Shown one piece after another: positions 52,950-59,778 of a stretch of DNA of 64,000 nt; the stretch's first letter is position 1, and each line of letters opens with the position of its first letter. The DNA lies in the NCBI RefSeq assembly GCF_037137075.1, contig NZ_JBBBNV010000001.1, positions 434,001-498,000 of the forward strand. The letters run 5' to 3'. Below the pieces are notes generated by a model that worked only from the letters and a program-made list of their open reading frames with translations, ran no database searches and was not told the origin of the DNA. The position numbers were made by a program, and so were the translations under genes. Source of the DNA: JBBBNV01 sp037137075 (GTDB lineage Bacteria > Bacillota > Bacilli > Paenibacillales > NBRC-103111).

Positions 52950-54004
52950 CAATTCGTTCCCCTTCCAGCCGCAGCTTCCACCAGCGACCGCTCCCGCTCA
53001 GGATCGATTCCATCCCGATAAATCCGGCCAATTAGCATCTCAATGCTCTCGTCCTTCATGACTAAATCGCGCGGGTTCGCCTGATCAAGAACAAGACGCA
53101 GCAAATCCGAGGTATCAATTTTTCTCTGGTCATATGTAATTTGCAGGGTTTGCTCCTCCAGACGGATAAGAAGCCCCTCCTGCCGCTGTTCAAGCTGTGA
53201 AGCAGTATATGCTGCTGCTGCCGGATCAGCCAGGACAATCCGAATTTGCCGTTCTGTCGCAAACCGGTCGCGGATATACTGCAGACTGCCGTCATAAATA
53301 AGCTGGCCTTTATCAATAATGATGACCCTTGGACACAAACGCTCGATATCTTGCATATCGTGCGTCGTTAGCAGAAGTGTAACCCCTTTTTCACGATTAA
53401 TCCTCTCAATAAACGTCCGAATGCGTTCCTTGGCAATCACATCGAGTCCAATCGTTGGCTCGTCCAGCAGCAAAATATCCGGATCATGCATTAACGCCGC
53501 CATCATCTCACAGCGCATCCGTTGTCCAAGCGACAGTGTGCGAACGGGACGGTTGAGCAGAGACTCCACTTCCAAGATCCCGGCAAACTCCTCCAGATTA
53601 CTGCGATATCGTGCAGCTGACAGTCCATACATATAACGCAGCAAATCCAAAGAATCCTTCACCGGAAGGTCAAACAGAAGCTGGCTGCGCTGTCCGAAAA
53701 CAACGCCAATTTGGTAGCTGACAGCCTTACGATTGCGCTGCGGCACAATACCTCCAAGCCGTACACTTCCACTGCTGGGCTCCAAAATTCCTGTCAGCAT
53801 CTTGATGGTAGTTGATTTTCCAGCTCCATTGGGTCCCAGATATGCAACACTTTCTCCCTTCTCAATAAGAAAACTAATGTTTTCTACCGCTGTAATTGTA
53901 CGTGTTTGCGGCCAAATCAAGCTGCGCAGCGTACCAAAGCGGCCTTCCCGCCGGACATTAGTTTTAAATTGCTTCTGCAGCTCCTGCACCTCAATCAATG
54001 CCAT
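52949..54004 (-). CDS. ABC transporter ATP-binding protein (COG4586 type)
   Basis: A 351-residue ATPase. Walker A is GPNGAGKST, the signature TLSLGQRMRCEMMAAL, Walker B ILLLDEPTIGLD, and the H-loop TTHDMQD. The N-terminal insert (RREGRFGTLRSLIWPQ) is a mark of COG4586 ATPases, which always pair with COG4587 and COG3694 permeases, as here. Its Shine-Dalgarno site is a run of 11 G, seven bases before the ATG, so translation may change with tract length. Confidence 0.9.
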   Translation of the reverse strand: MALIEVQELQKQFKTNVRREGRFGTLRSLIWPQTRTITAVENISFLIEKGESVAYLGPNGAGKSTTIKMLTGILEPSSGSVRLGGIVPQRNRKAVSYQIGVVFGQRSQLLFDLPVKDSLDLLRYMYGLSAARYRSNLEEFAGILEVESLLNRPVRTLSLGQRMRCEMMAALMHDPDILLLDEPTIGLDVIAKERIRTFIERINREKGVTLLLTTHDMQDIERLCPRVIIIDKGQLIYDGSLQYIRDRFATERQIRIVLADPAAAAYTASQLEQRQEGLLIRLEEQTLQITYDQRKIDTSDLLRLVLDQANPRDLVMKDESIEMLIGRIYRDGIDPERERSLVEAAAGRGTN

Positions 54005-54011
54005 TTGCTTG

Positions 54012-54022
54012 CCCCCCCCCCC
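54012..54022 (-). repeat. G11 homopolymer serving as ribosome binding site
   Basis: Eleven C on the plus strand (G on the minus) end seven bases before the ATPase start codon, the ideal Shine-Dalgarno place. Homopolymers of this length slip readily in replication. Confidence 0.8.
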
Positions 54023-54075
54023 TTAATCCGCTCTCATGTCTTTTTACAGTAATCGCTTGCAGCCAGTGTTGGATT

Positions 54076-54084
54076 ATTATAACA
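54076..54084 (-). promoter_or_regulatory. Promoter of the ABC-2 exporter operon, extended -10
   Basis: Minus strand TGTTATAAT: perfect -10 with extended TG. No good -35. The rest of 54085-54339 (between this and mobB) shows only short unsupported frames. Confidence 0.55.
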
Positions 54085-54339
54085 GAAATTTAAAAAGTTG
54101 TGGAACACATTTTATGTCCCCCTGCCAGCTCTTCCACGCAGCAAAAAGAACCTGACCCCCTACATCCGGTCAAGTCCACACTGCGCACAGCTCCCAGCGC
54201 ACGGAGCCTGCTGCATAACGGCCGTCGGTCGTTCCTCACGTACTGCAGCAAGCGATTTATTTATTCAGACTGTGCCTCAGCCCCGCTCCGGGACCAGCCC
54301 GAAGAGGGCATCGTCAGATTGAATCAAGATGTGCAGGCA

Positions 54340-54870
54340 TCATGCTGGTGTTAGGGGCTGCGGGAATTGCAGCAGAACATGCGCCGCAATGGAGCCCGGT
54401 TCCTCAATATGAAAAACAGCAAGCCCCTCCGGCAGCGAGAGCTCCGTATGCCGTGCATACAGCTCCGGCCATAGCCCGACGCCTGTCAAGCCCTTCAGCT
54501 CATGGATGAATTGCAAATCGGAGCTTTCCCGTGCCAATAACAGCTTCGGGTAGGCTTCCCTTTTAAAGCCTTCCACCAATATAAAATCTATCGTCGGCGG
54601 TACCTGACGAATCAGCATATCCAGAGAAAATGGCGCTTCATGCACGATCGCAGTTTGAACCGGAGAGGCTATCGCACTCCAGACCGCGCCAGCCTCCCGT
54701 TGTCTCCTCGTATCGCAGCCGTTAGGCTCCGTTTCAGCCTCATGCCCGTGATGCTTAATGACAGCCGTTTGCAGCCCCATGGTGACCAATCGCTTAATCA
54801 ACCGGCAGGCCAGCGTCGTTTTCCCAGAATTCTTGTAGCCCACAATTTGAAAAATATATGGCTGTTTTAT
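54340..54870 (-). CDS. mobB: Molybdopterin-guanine dinucleotide adapter protein MobB
   Basis: A P-loop protein of about 176 residues that helps MobA attach GMP to the molybdenum cofactor. The P-loop is VGYKNSGKTTL, followed by VIKHHGHE and ILVEGFKREAYPKLLL. The only standard start in frame is GTG at 54843, which would remove the first beta strand (PYIFQIV) leading into the P-loop. The next in-frame stop upstream is at about 54893, with no ATG, GTG or TTG between. An ATA codon (54868-54870) lies seven bases after GGGGGG, so a non-standard start is likely; coordinates use it. The downstream end of moeA-mobA-mobB. Confidence 0.85.
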   Translation of the reverse strand: MKQPYIFQIVGYKNSGKTTLACRLIKRLVTMGLQTAVIKHHGHEAETEPNGCDTRRQREAGAVWSAIASPVQTAIVHEAPFSLDMLIRQVPPTIDFILVEGFKREAYPKLLLARESSDLQFIHELKGLTGVGLWPELYARHTELSLPEGLAVFHIEEPGSIAAHVLLQFPQPLTPA

Positions 54871-54907
54871 ATCCGATCCCCCCGAGCCTCACAAGTGCTT
54901 CAATCCT

Positions 54908-55528
54908 TCAGGCTTTGTCCATCAGACAAGCCTGCTCATAATCCTGCGGACAGTTGACATTCATGACAAGCCTGCTGCTGCTTATCCCGGCTTCTGAAAG
55001 CTCTGCTTCAGTAATCTGGATGAGATGAAGCGTGCCCAGCAGAGCCATCATCCGCCGTTCTCCCGCTTCCAGGCAGCCAATAATATGCGGTAAGCACTCC
55101 CTCCGATAAACCGCCTGCAAGGGATGAAGCCGGCCTGCTACAAAGGGGACGGCCGCCAGACAACGGCTGCGGCCTCTCAATTTCTCCGACATATAGGCTG
55201 CGGCCCGGGCAGAAGCAAACGGCATATCACAGGCGGATAGCCACACCAGCGGACTGCCGCAACTACCGAAGCCAACCTCCAGCCCGCCCAAAGGACCGCG
55301 ACCGGGAATTTCTTCTTTTACCACCGTCAGCGCCTTCCCCTGAAAAGCCGCCCTCTGCTGCTCCGTAGCAATTACCGCAACCACGTCCCCGCAAATTTGC
55401 CGCATCTCGGCACAAATCCGGTCTATAAACTCACTGCCGTTCATTTGCAAATGCGCCTTCGCTACCCTGTTCATCCGGCGGCTCTCCCCGCCAGCCAGAA
55501 TAATGCCAGCCAAATCCGCTTTCAGCAT
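54908..55528 (-). CDS. mobA: Molybdenum cofactor guanylyltransferase
   Basis: A 206-residue nucleotidyltransferase joining GMP to molybdopterin. The GTP-binding loop is ILAGGESRRM with the following Lys (VAKAHLQ); GRGPLGGLEVG and WLSACDMPF are family motifs. The frame is open for 17 codons further upstream; the ATG at 55528 is chosen since GGGGG precedes it and MLKADLAGIILAGG starts at the usual distance. It overlaps the end of a 48-codon ORF. Needed only for enzymes using bis-MGD, such as assimilatory nitrate reductase. Confidence 0.93.
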   Translation of the reverse strand: MLKADLAGIILAGGESRRMNRVAKAHLQMNGSEFIDRICAEMRQICGDVVAVIATEQQRAAFQGKALTVVKEEIPGRGPLGGLEVGFGSCGSPLVWLSACDMPFASARAAAYMSEKLRGRSRCLAAVPFVAGRLHPLQAVYRRECLPHIIGCLEAGERRMMALLGTLHLIQITEAELSEAGISSSRLVMNVNCPQDYEQACLMDKA

Positions 55529-55668
55529 AAGCCGCCCCCAGCCGCTCTCCATGAGCAGTAACTGCTGCCGAAGGAACAATCCGTACCGGTTTGAAAAGCA
55601 AGCTCTTCAATTGCAGCAAGACGCTTCTCTGTCTTGCTGGCCGGACCGGCAGCGTTCTGATGGTTCAT
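55522..55668 (-). CDS. Putative 48-residue protein between moeA and mobA
   Basis: A short frame with a good ribosome binding site (GAGGGAG, 7 bases before the ATG at 55668) fills the 172-bp gap between moeA and mobA and its stop overlaps the mobA start by 7 bp. The product is hydrophilic with three Cys in its C-terminal third and a TEKRLAAIEELAFQTG helix-like segment. I do not recognise it. It could be a real coupled small protein or a leader frame that brings ribosomes to mobA. Confidence 0.4.
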   Translation of the reverse strand: MNHQNAAGPASKTEKRLAAIEELAFQTGTDCSFGSSYCSWRAAGGGLC

Positions 55669-55700
55669 GGTATCACTCCCTCAGTTTCGATAAGCATGAG

Positions 55701-56966
55701 TCAAATCGATAAAGACAGCCATCGTACCTTCTGGCCCTGTACGGCACCGCCTCCGCCAGCCGGAATACAGGCCAGCGCATTGGCCCTGCCAAAGGCAGCG
55801 ACATTGCCTGATTTATCATTCGGGAGCGGCTCCACCTGCCATGGTCCTTCTTCATTGACGGATACATAAGCCCGGATATATCTCGGATATGGGCAAGGCT
55901 TGTTGATTGATCGGCTTAACCGGCCCTCTCTCCAGTTCAGTTCGTATTCACGAAGTCCGGAAGCCCTTCGCACAGCAGGGCAGAGCAGCAGCTCCAGACC
56001 GGCAAAACAGGCCGACGGATTTCCCGACAAGCAGAGCAGCGGCCGGGAACCGAGCTTGAAGGCGGAGGTCGGCGTGCCCGGACGCATCAGAACCTTTGTA
56101 AACAGCGGCAAGCCCCCGAGGGAAAGTGCGGCCTGCTTCGCAAAGTCATAATCTCCCACGGAAACTCCGCCCGTCGTCACAATCACATCCGCCTCCACGG
56201 CCGCCTGCCGAATGGCCGCCTTGATGCTGTGCAGTTCATCCCTTACCGGCTCATGCCGGGTGACAGCTGCGCCAAGCTCCTTCAAACGGGCCGCAAGCAT
56301 AAAGCCGTTGGCATCGTAAATTTGCCCCCAGGCGAGCTTCTTGCCAGGGACAATAAGCTCATCCCCGATAGGAATAATAGACACTTTCGGCTTTTTGTAC
56401 ACGACGGCCTCACACAAGCCAAATGAAGCCAAAATTGCGGTTTCCTTCGCTCCAATCCTGGTGCCTTGGGTTAGCAGTATCTCCCCTTCCGGTACATCCT
56501 CCCCGCTTTCCGCCACATGCTGGCCCGCCCGGCAAGGGCGATCCAATCGAATCCGCCGAAGCTGCTCGCGCCCTCCGGCGCACATCGCCATCTCCTGCAT
56601 GACGACAGTATCATACCCGTCAGGAACAGGGGCGCCAGTGAAGATGCGAAGCGCGGTGTTCTTCCCCGGAGCAGCTGCTGCCAAGTCAATGCCGGAGCCG
56701 GGTTTAATTTCATCTATAACTGTAAGCTGAACCGGTGTATGGGGGGAGGCGAGCCTGACTGCATCAAAACGCACGGCATAGCCGTCCATCGCCGCGCGCC
56801 GAAATGGCGGCAGCGGGAACGGGCTGACCAAATCCCGGGCCAGCACCCGCCCGGCGGCTTCTTCCAGAGGTACGCTCTCCTCTGAAGGAAGCTTCATAAA
56901 GTCTGTAAGCAATTGGCCTGCCCGATCAACAGTAGCAGAATCCCGGATTTCAAGAGAATGAATCAT
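55701..56966 (-). CDS. moeA: Molybdopterin molybdenumtransferase
   Basis: A 421-residue MoeA that inserts molybdate into adenylylated molybdopterin. Motifs: PPFRRAAMDGYAVR, IFTGAPVPDGYDTVVMQE, the MogA-like domain with IIPIGDELI, GGVSVGDYDF and LCLSGNPSACFAGLE, and a C-terminal beta domain. The ATG at 56966 follows AAGGTGG by eight bases; a GTG at 56978 is possible. It begins the moeA-mobA-mobB operon, controlled by a GlnR-type box and an attenuator leader. Confidence 0.95.
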   Translation of the reverse strand: MIHSLEIRDSATVDRAGQLLTDFMKLPSEESVPLEEAAGRVLARDLVSPFPLPPFRRAAMDGYAVRFDAVRLASPHTPVQLTVIDEIKPGSGIDLAAAAPGKNTALRIFTGAPVPDGYDTVVMQEMAMCAGGREQLRRIRLDRPCRAGQHVAESGEDVPEGEILLTQGTRIGAKETAILASFGLCEAVVYKKPKVSIIPIGDELIVPGKKLAWGQIYDANGFMLAARLKELGAAVTRHEPVRDELHSIKAAIRQAAVEADVIVTTGGVSVGDYDFAKQAALSLGGLPLFTKVLMRPGTPTSAFKLGSRPLLCLSGNPSACFAGLELLLCPAVRRASGLREYELNWREGRLSRSINKPCPYPRYIRAYVSVNEEGPWQVEPLPNDKSGNVAAFGRANALACIPAGGGGAVQGQKVRWLSLSI

Positions 56967-57007
56967 CGCCGCCGCCACCTTACTCCCCTGTATTTGCTAA
57001 TGAACAG

Positions 57008-57070
57008 AAAAACCCCTTTTCCAATCGGAAAAAAGGGCTTCATCGCCATTTTCAGCACATCGTTGTACTG
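57008..57070 (-). promoter_or_regulatory. ANTAR-type antitermination leader of moeA-mobA-mobB
   Basis: Read on the minus strand: hairpin P1 CAGTAC-AACGAT-GTGCTG (57070-57053) has a six-base loop with A1 and G4. Hairpin P2, AAAA-T-GGC-GATGAA-GCC-C-TTTT (about 57052-57031), has a six-base loop with G4 but G at position 1. The 3' arm of P2 overlaps the 5' arm of a terminator (CCC-T6-CC...GG-A4-GGGG plus five T, 57037-57008). This is the layout bound by ANTAR antiterminators. The loop-1 deviation in P2 lowers confidence. Confidence 0.55.
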
Positions 57071-57084
57071 AATTACCTATCATC

Positions 57085-57113
57085 AGACTATTTTATATAA
57101 CTCAAATTGTCAA
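57085..57113 (-). promoter_or_regulatory. moeA promoter
   Basis: Minus strand TTGACA (57108-57113), 17-base spacer, TAGTCT (57085-57090). The transcript would start near 57078, just before hairpin P1. The -10 is weak. Confidence 0.55.
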
Positions 57114-57124
57114 TATATATTACA
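57108..57124. promoter_or_regulatory. GlnR/TnrA box at the moeA promoter
   Basis: TGTCAATATATATTACA matches TGTNA-N7-TNACA exactly and contains the moeA -35 element. Overlap with the -35 suggests repression by GlnR under nitrogen excess. Confidence 0.75.
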
Positions 57125-57159
57125 TTAAAAATTACTAGTATTTATTTTTCAGATTTTTA

Positions 57160-57176
57160 TGTTAATTATATTGACA
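57160..57176. promoter_or_regulatory. GlnR/TnrA box at the nitrate-transporter promoter
   Basis: TGTTAATTATATTGACA matches TGTNA-N7-TNACA exactly and contains the -35 TTGACA of the divergent promoter. It mirrors the box at 57108. Confidence 0.78.
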
Positions 57177-57200
57177 TTTATTTCGTGTATTCTTTATAAT
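57171..57200 (+). promoter_or_regulatory. Nitrate-transporter promoter
   Basis: Perfect TTGACA (57171-57176) and TATAAT (57195-57200) with an 18-base spacer; start near 57207. Confidence 0.85.
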
Positions 57201-57211
57201 TTGATTGAAAT

Positions 57212-57225
57212 TCACCTCGAGGTGA
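57212..57225. repeat. 14-bp perfect palindrome at the transcript start
   Basis: TCACCTCGAGGTGA lies at about +6 to +19 of the nitrate-transporter transcript. It could be an operator for a dimeric regulator or a 5' hairpin protecting the RNA. Confidence 0.5.
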
Positions 57226-57240
57226 TGAATTCAACCACCA

Positions 57241-57317
57241 GGCAGGCACAATGACGTGCCGCCATCGGCAATGGGGCCGCAGCTCGTTTCCTTTTAAGGG
57301 CGAATTGCGGCCTTTTT
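57241..57317 (+). promoter_or_regulatory. ANTAR-type antitermination leader of the nitrate transporter
   Basis: Two hairpins with six-base loops stand in tandem: P1 GGCAC-AATGAC-GTGCC (57245-57260, with further GGC/GCC pairing outside a bulged A) and P2 CGGC-AATGGG-GCCG (57266-57279). Both loops have A1 and G4, the ANTAR-binding signature. The 3' arm of P2 overlaps the 5' arm of a terminator, GGCCGCA (57275-57281) with TGCGGCC (57306-57312) and five T. P2 and terminator exclude each other, so a bound ANTAR protein would allow read-through. No ANTAR gene is in the window. Confidence 0.78.
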
Positions 57318-57406
57318 ACGCCTTATCGCTTTGTGCAACCGGGAGAAAACGACCTGCTGTTGGCTTGACGTGCAGCATACCATGGATTGGAGAAGGAGAG
57401 AACAAG

Positions 57407-58624
57407 ATGGAGAGAAAAGGATTTTGGCAAAGCGGGCATAAGCCGACGCTGTTCAGCGCTTTTTTGTATTTTGACATTAGCTTCATGATTTGGGTGCTTA
57501 TCGGGCCCCTTGCCGTCGTCATCGCGAACGATTATCCCATGGATCCGGTTCAAAAAGCCAATCTGGTGGCCCTGCCGATTTTGGGCGGCTCCATTTTGCG
57601 CCTAGTGCTGGGTTTTCTTGCCGACTACATCGGCCCGAAGCTGACTGGACAAATTGGCATGATCACGACCTTGCTTCCTTTGGTGATGGGCTGGAAGTGG
57701 GTCCATTCTCTTGACCAGCTGTATATTGTAGCCCTACTGCTCGGCGTAGCCGGAGCATCGTTTGCAGCCGCTCTGCCGCTGGCCAGCCAGTGGTATTCCA
57801 AAGAGCATCAAGGCCTTGCAATGGGAATCGCCGGGGCAGGCAACAGCGGGACCGTATTGACCACCCTGTTCGCAAACCGTATAGCCCAGCATTTCGGCAG
57901 CTGGGAGGTTGTATTCGGTCTAGCCATCATCCCCATCGTTGTCGTCTTCATTCTATTCACTCTGTTGGCCCGCAACAGCCCCACCCGGCCGGAACCGAAG
58001 CGGCTTTCCCTTTATGCGAAGGTACTGCGCCAAAGAGACACCTGGATTTTCTGCGCCTTCTATTGTGTGACGTTCGGCGGCTTTGTCGGGCTTTCCAATT
58101 ATTTAACAATCTTTTTCAATACCCAGTATGGGCTGTCCCCTGTGCGGGCGGCGGATTTCACCACATTCTGTGTTATTGCCGGCAGCTTCTTCCGTCCCGT
58201 AGGTGGATATTTGTCCGATAGATTTGGCGGCACGCGCATCCTGCTCTTTCTCTATCTGGGGGCCGGAATGATGCTGGCTTCCGTCGCCATGCTGCCTCCG
58301 CTGCCTGTCGTCATCGCCCTGTTATTTATCGGAATGATGTGCCTCGGGGCAGGAAACGGCTCCGTCTTCCAGCTCGTACCTCAGCGCTTCGGCAACGAGA
58401 TCGGACTGATGACAGGCATTGTCGGAGCGGCGGGAGGACTTGGGGGATACGTGCTTCCTCTCCTGCTCGGCCAATTGTACAAAACGACCGGCTCCTATAC
58501 CCCCGGCTTCCTGGCTCTTAGCCTGATCGCGATTTGTTCCGTGGCCTTACTGGCTATTATCCGAATCAGCTGGCGAAAAACCTGGCTCAGCCGAAGCGGC
58601 AAAGCGATTGCCGAGCCTGCTTAA
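57407..58624 (+). CDS. nasA: Nitrate/nitrite transporter of the NNP (NasA/NarK) family
   Basis: A 405-residue major-facilitator protein with twelve membrane segments. The nitrate signature GIAGAGNSGTVLTTLFANRI and the second VGAAGGLGGYVLPLL motif identify the NNP family. It imports nitrate for assimilation, or exchanges nitrite; NasA is preferred over NarK since its control region carries nitrogen-type (GlnR/TnrA) boxes and it faces Moco genes. GAAGGAG precedes the ATG. The 200-base leader carries the antitermination element. Confidence 0.92.
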   Translation: MERKGFWQSGHKPTLFSAFLYFDISFMIWVLIGPLAVVIANDYPMDPVQKANLVALPILGGSILRLVLGFLADYIGPKLTGQIGMITTLLPLVMGWKWVHSLDQLYIVALLLGVAGASFAAALPLASQWYSKEHQGLAMGIAGAGNSGTVLTTLFANRIAQHFGSWEVVFGLAIIPIVVVFILFTLLARNSPTRPEPKRLSLYAKVLRQRDTWIFCAFYCVTFGGFVGLSNYLTIFFNTQYGLSPVRAADFTTFCVIAGSFFRPVGGYLSDRFGGTRILLFLYLGAGMMLASVAMLPPLPVVIALLFIGMMCLGAGNGSVFQLVPQRFGNEIGLMTGIVGAAGGLGGYVLPLLLGQLYKTTGSYTPGFLALSLIAICSVALLAIIRISWRKTWLSRSGKAIAEPA

Positions 58625-58765
58625 CAACCCCCGCACAAGCAAGACACGGCCGACCACGTCATGCAGCGCAGCCGCGCAGCTTCCGGCGTCGATACGAATC
58701 GGCAGTATCAGTTATAATGAAATTTTGCGGATGATACCGTCGTCTCCTGTCATTCAGCAAGCAAA

Positions 58766-58805
58766 ACAGCTGCCCTAGGGTCACCCCTTGCGAGCAGCTG
58801 TTTTT
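58766..58805 (+). terminator. Terminator after the nitrate transporter
   Basis: ACAGCTGC (58766-58773) pairs with GCAGCTGT (58794-58801), with inner pairing, followed by TTTTT. A run of A on the other side lets it work from the minus strand too. A TATAAT stands alone at 58713-58718. Confidence 0.8.
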
Positions 58806-58953
58806 GCATTCATGACGAACGCTTTCGCACCTCGTACATCTCCCGGCGTACAGTGCTGTGGTGCATCGCATGGCCGGCCGATTACTTACGCTGTCACATG
58901 CGCTGCAGGCCCCTCTCCCGAGACCTCCGTCGAGATTATCGTACACACTGCAG

Positions 58954-59606
58954 TCAGCTGCTGAAGCTGCCGAATTGCGCCTGGTGCAAGCGGCTGTAAA
59001 TCCCCCCCCCCCGCGGCTACCAGCTCCTGATGCTTGCCCTGCTCTGCAACACCTTGTTCATTGACGACAATGATACGATCGGCGCTTTTGATAGTAGCCA
59101 GACGGTGGGCGATGACAAGCGTCGTCCGTCCCACAGACAGCTCGGCCAGCGACTGCCGGATCGCCGCTTCCGTTTCCGTATCCAGTGCGGAGGTCGCTTC
59201 ATCCAGAATCAGAATCGGCGGGTTCTTCAGGAACATCCGGGCGATAGCGAGCCGCTGCTTCTGGCCGCCGGACAGCTTCACGCCCCGTTCGCCGATGACC
59301 GTCTCCATTCCTTCCGGCAGCTGCCGGATGAATACTTCCATCTGTGCCCGCCCTGCCGCTTCCCATATCTCCGCTTCGGTCGCCTCCAGCTTGCCGTAAG
59401 CAATGTTCTCGCGAATCGTACCCGAGAATAGGAACACCTCCTGCTGCACAATCCCGATTTGACGCCGCAGCGAAGAAAGGGTCATATCCTTAATATGGAT
59501 TCCGTCAATCGTAATGCTGCCTGAATCGGTTTCATAGAACCGCGGCAGCAAGCTGCAGATGGTTGTTTTCCCCGCACCGGACGGACCGACGAAGCATATG
59601 TGTCAT
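58954..59606 (-). pseudogene. ABC exporter pseudogene: nucleotide-binding domain only, frameshifted
   Basis: The minus strand encodes the C-terminal nucleotide-binding domain of an ABC exporter: Walker A VGPSGAGKTT (59590-59560 region), signature LSGGQKQRLAIARM, Walker B ILILDEATSALD and the H-loop IAHRLAT are all intact. The membrane domain is missing. The sequence breaks one or two codons before Walker A, where a ribosome binding site (AAAAGGGTG) and ATG (59606-59604) are joined out of frame. Near the 3' end a G11 tract shifts the frame; with 10 G the protein would end in IYSRLHQAQFGSFSS and stop at 58954, with 11 it runs on to 58886. An open frame remains from 59551 to 58886. The gene looks dead by internal deletion. 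Confidence 0.85.
59002..59012 (-). repeat. G11 homopolymer causing a frameshift
   Basis: Eleven G on the minus strand inside the ABC pseudogene. Ten (or 7 or 13) G would restore the family-typical C-terminus. It is the same length as the tract at 54012. Confidence 0.8.
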
Positions 59607-59625
59607 CACCCTTTTCTAAACCATT

Positions 59626-59647
59626 TTGTAATGGGAATGGTTATCAA
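59626..59647. promoter_or_regulatory. Fur-box-like site
   Basis: Minus strand TGATAACCATTCCCATTA resembles Bacillus Fur boxes (about 12 of 19 positions of the classical consensus). It lies 20 bp before the start codon of the ABC pseudogene, so the lost transporter was probably iron-regulated. Confidence 0.45.
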
Positions 59648-59713
59648 TCACAGTGCAATTCATACTTTAAAGAAGCATATACGGATCAGGCAACATTTTT
59701 TTGAACATGAAGA

Positions 59714-59742
59714 TTGAAAAATGAAGACAAATCCGCTAAGAT
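59714..59742 (+). promoter_or_regulatory. tetR-MFS promoter
   Basis: TTGAAA (59714-59719), 17-base spacer, TAAGAT (59737-59742). Confidence 0.55.
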
Positions 59743-59751
59743 GGAGCTTGT

Positions 59752-59769
59752 CTGACGAACGTTCGGCAG
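59752..59769. promoter_or_regulatory. TetR operator candidate
   Basis: CTGACGAACGTTCGGCAG is an 18-bp palindrome with one mismatched pair, centred at about +12 and 10 bp before the tetR start codon. It suits autorepression. Confidence 0.65.
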
Positions 59770-59778
59770 GAAGGATGG

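Noticed and set aside
54098..54354. Two short plus-strand frames between the ABC-2 operon and mobB
   Set aside because: They overlap each other, lack ribosome binding sites and give low-complexity basic products; treated as chance.
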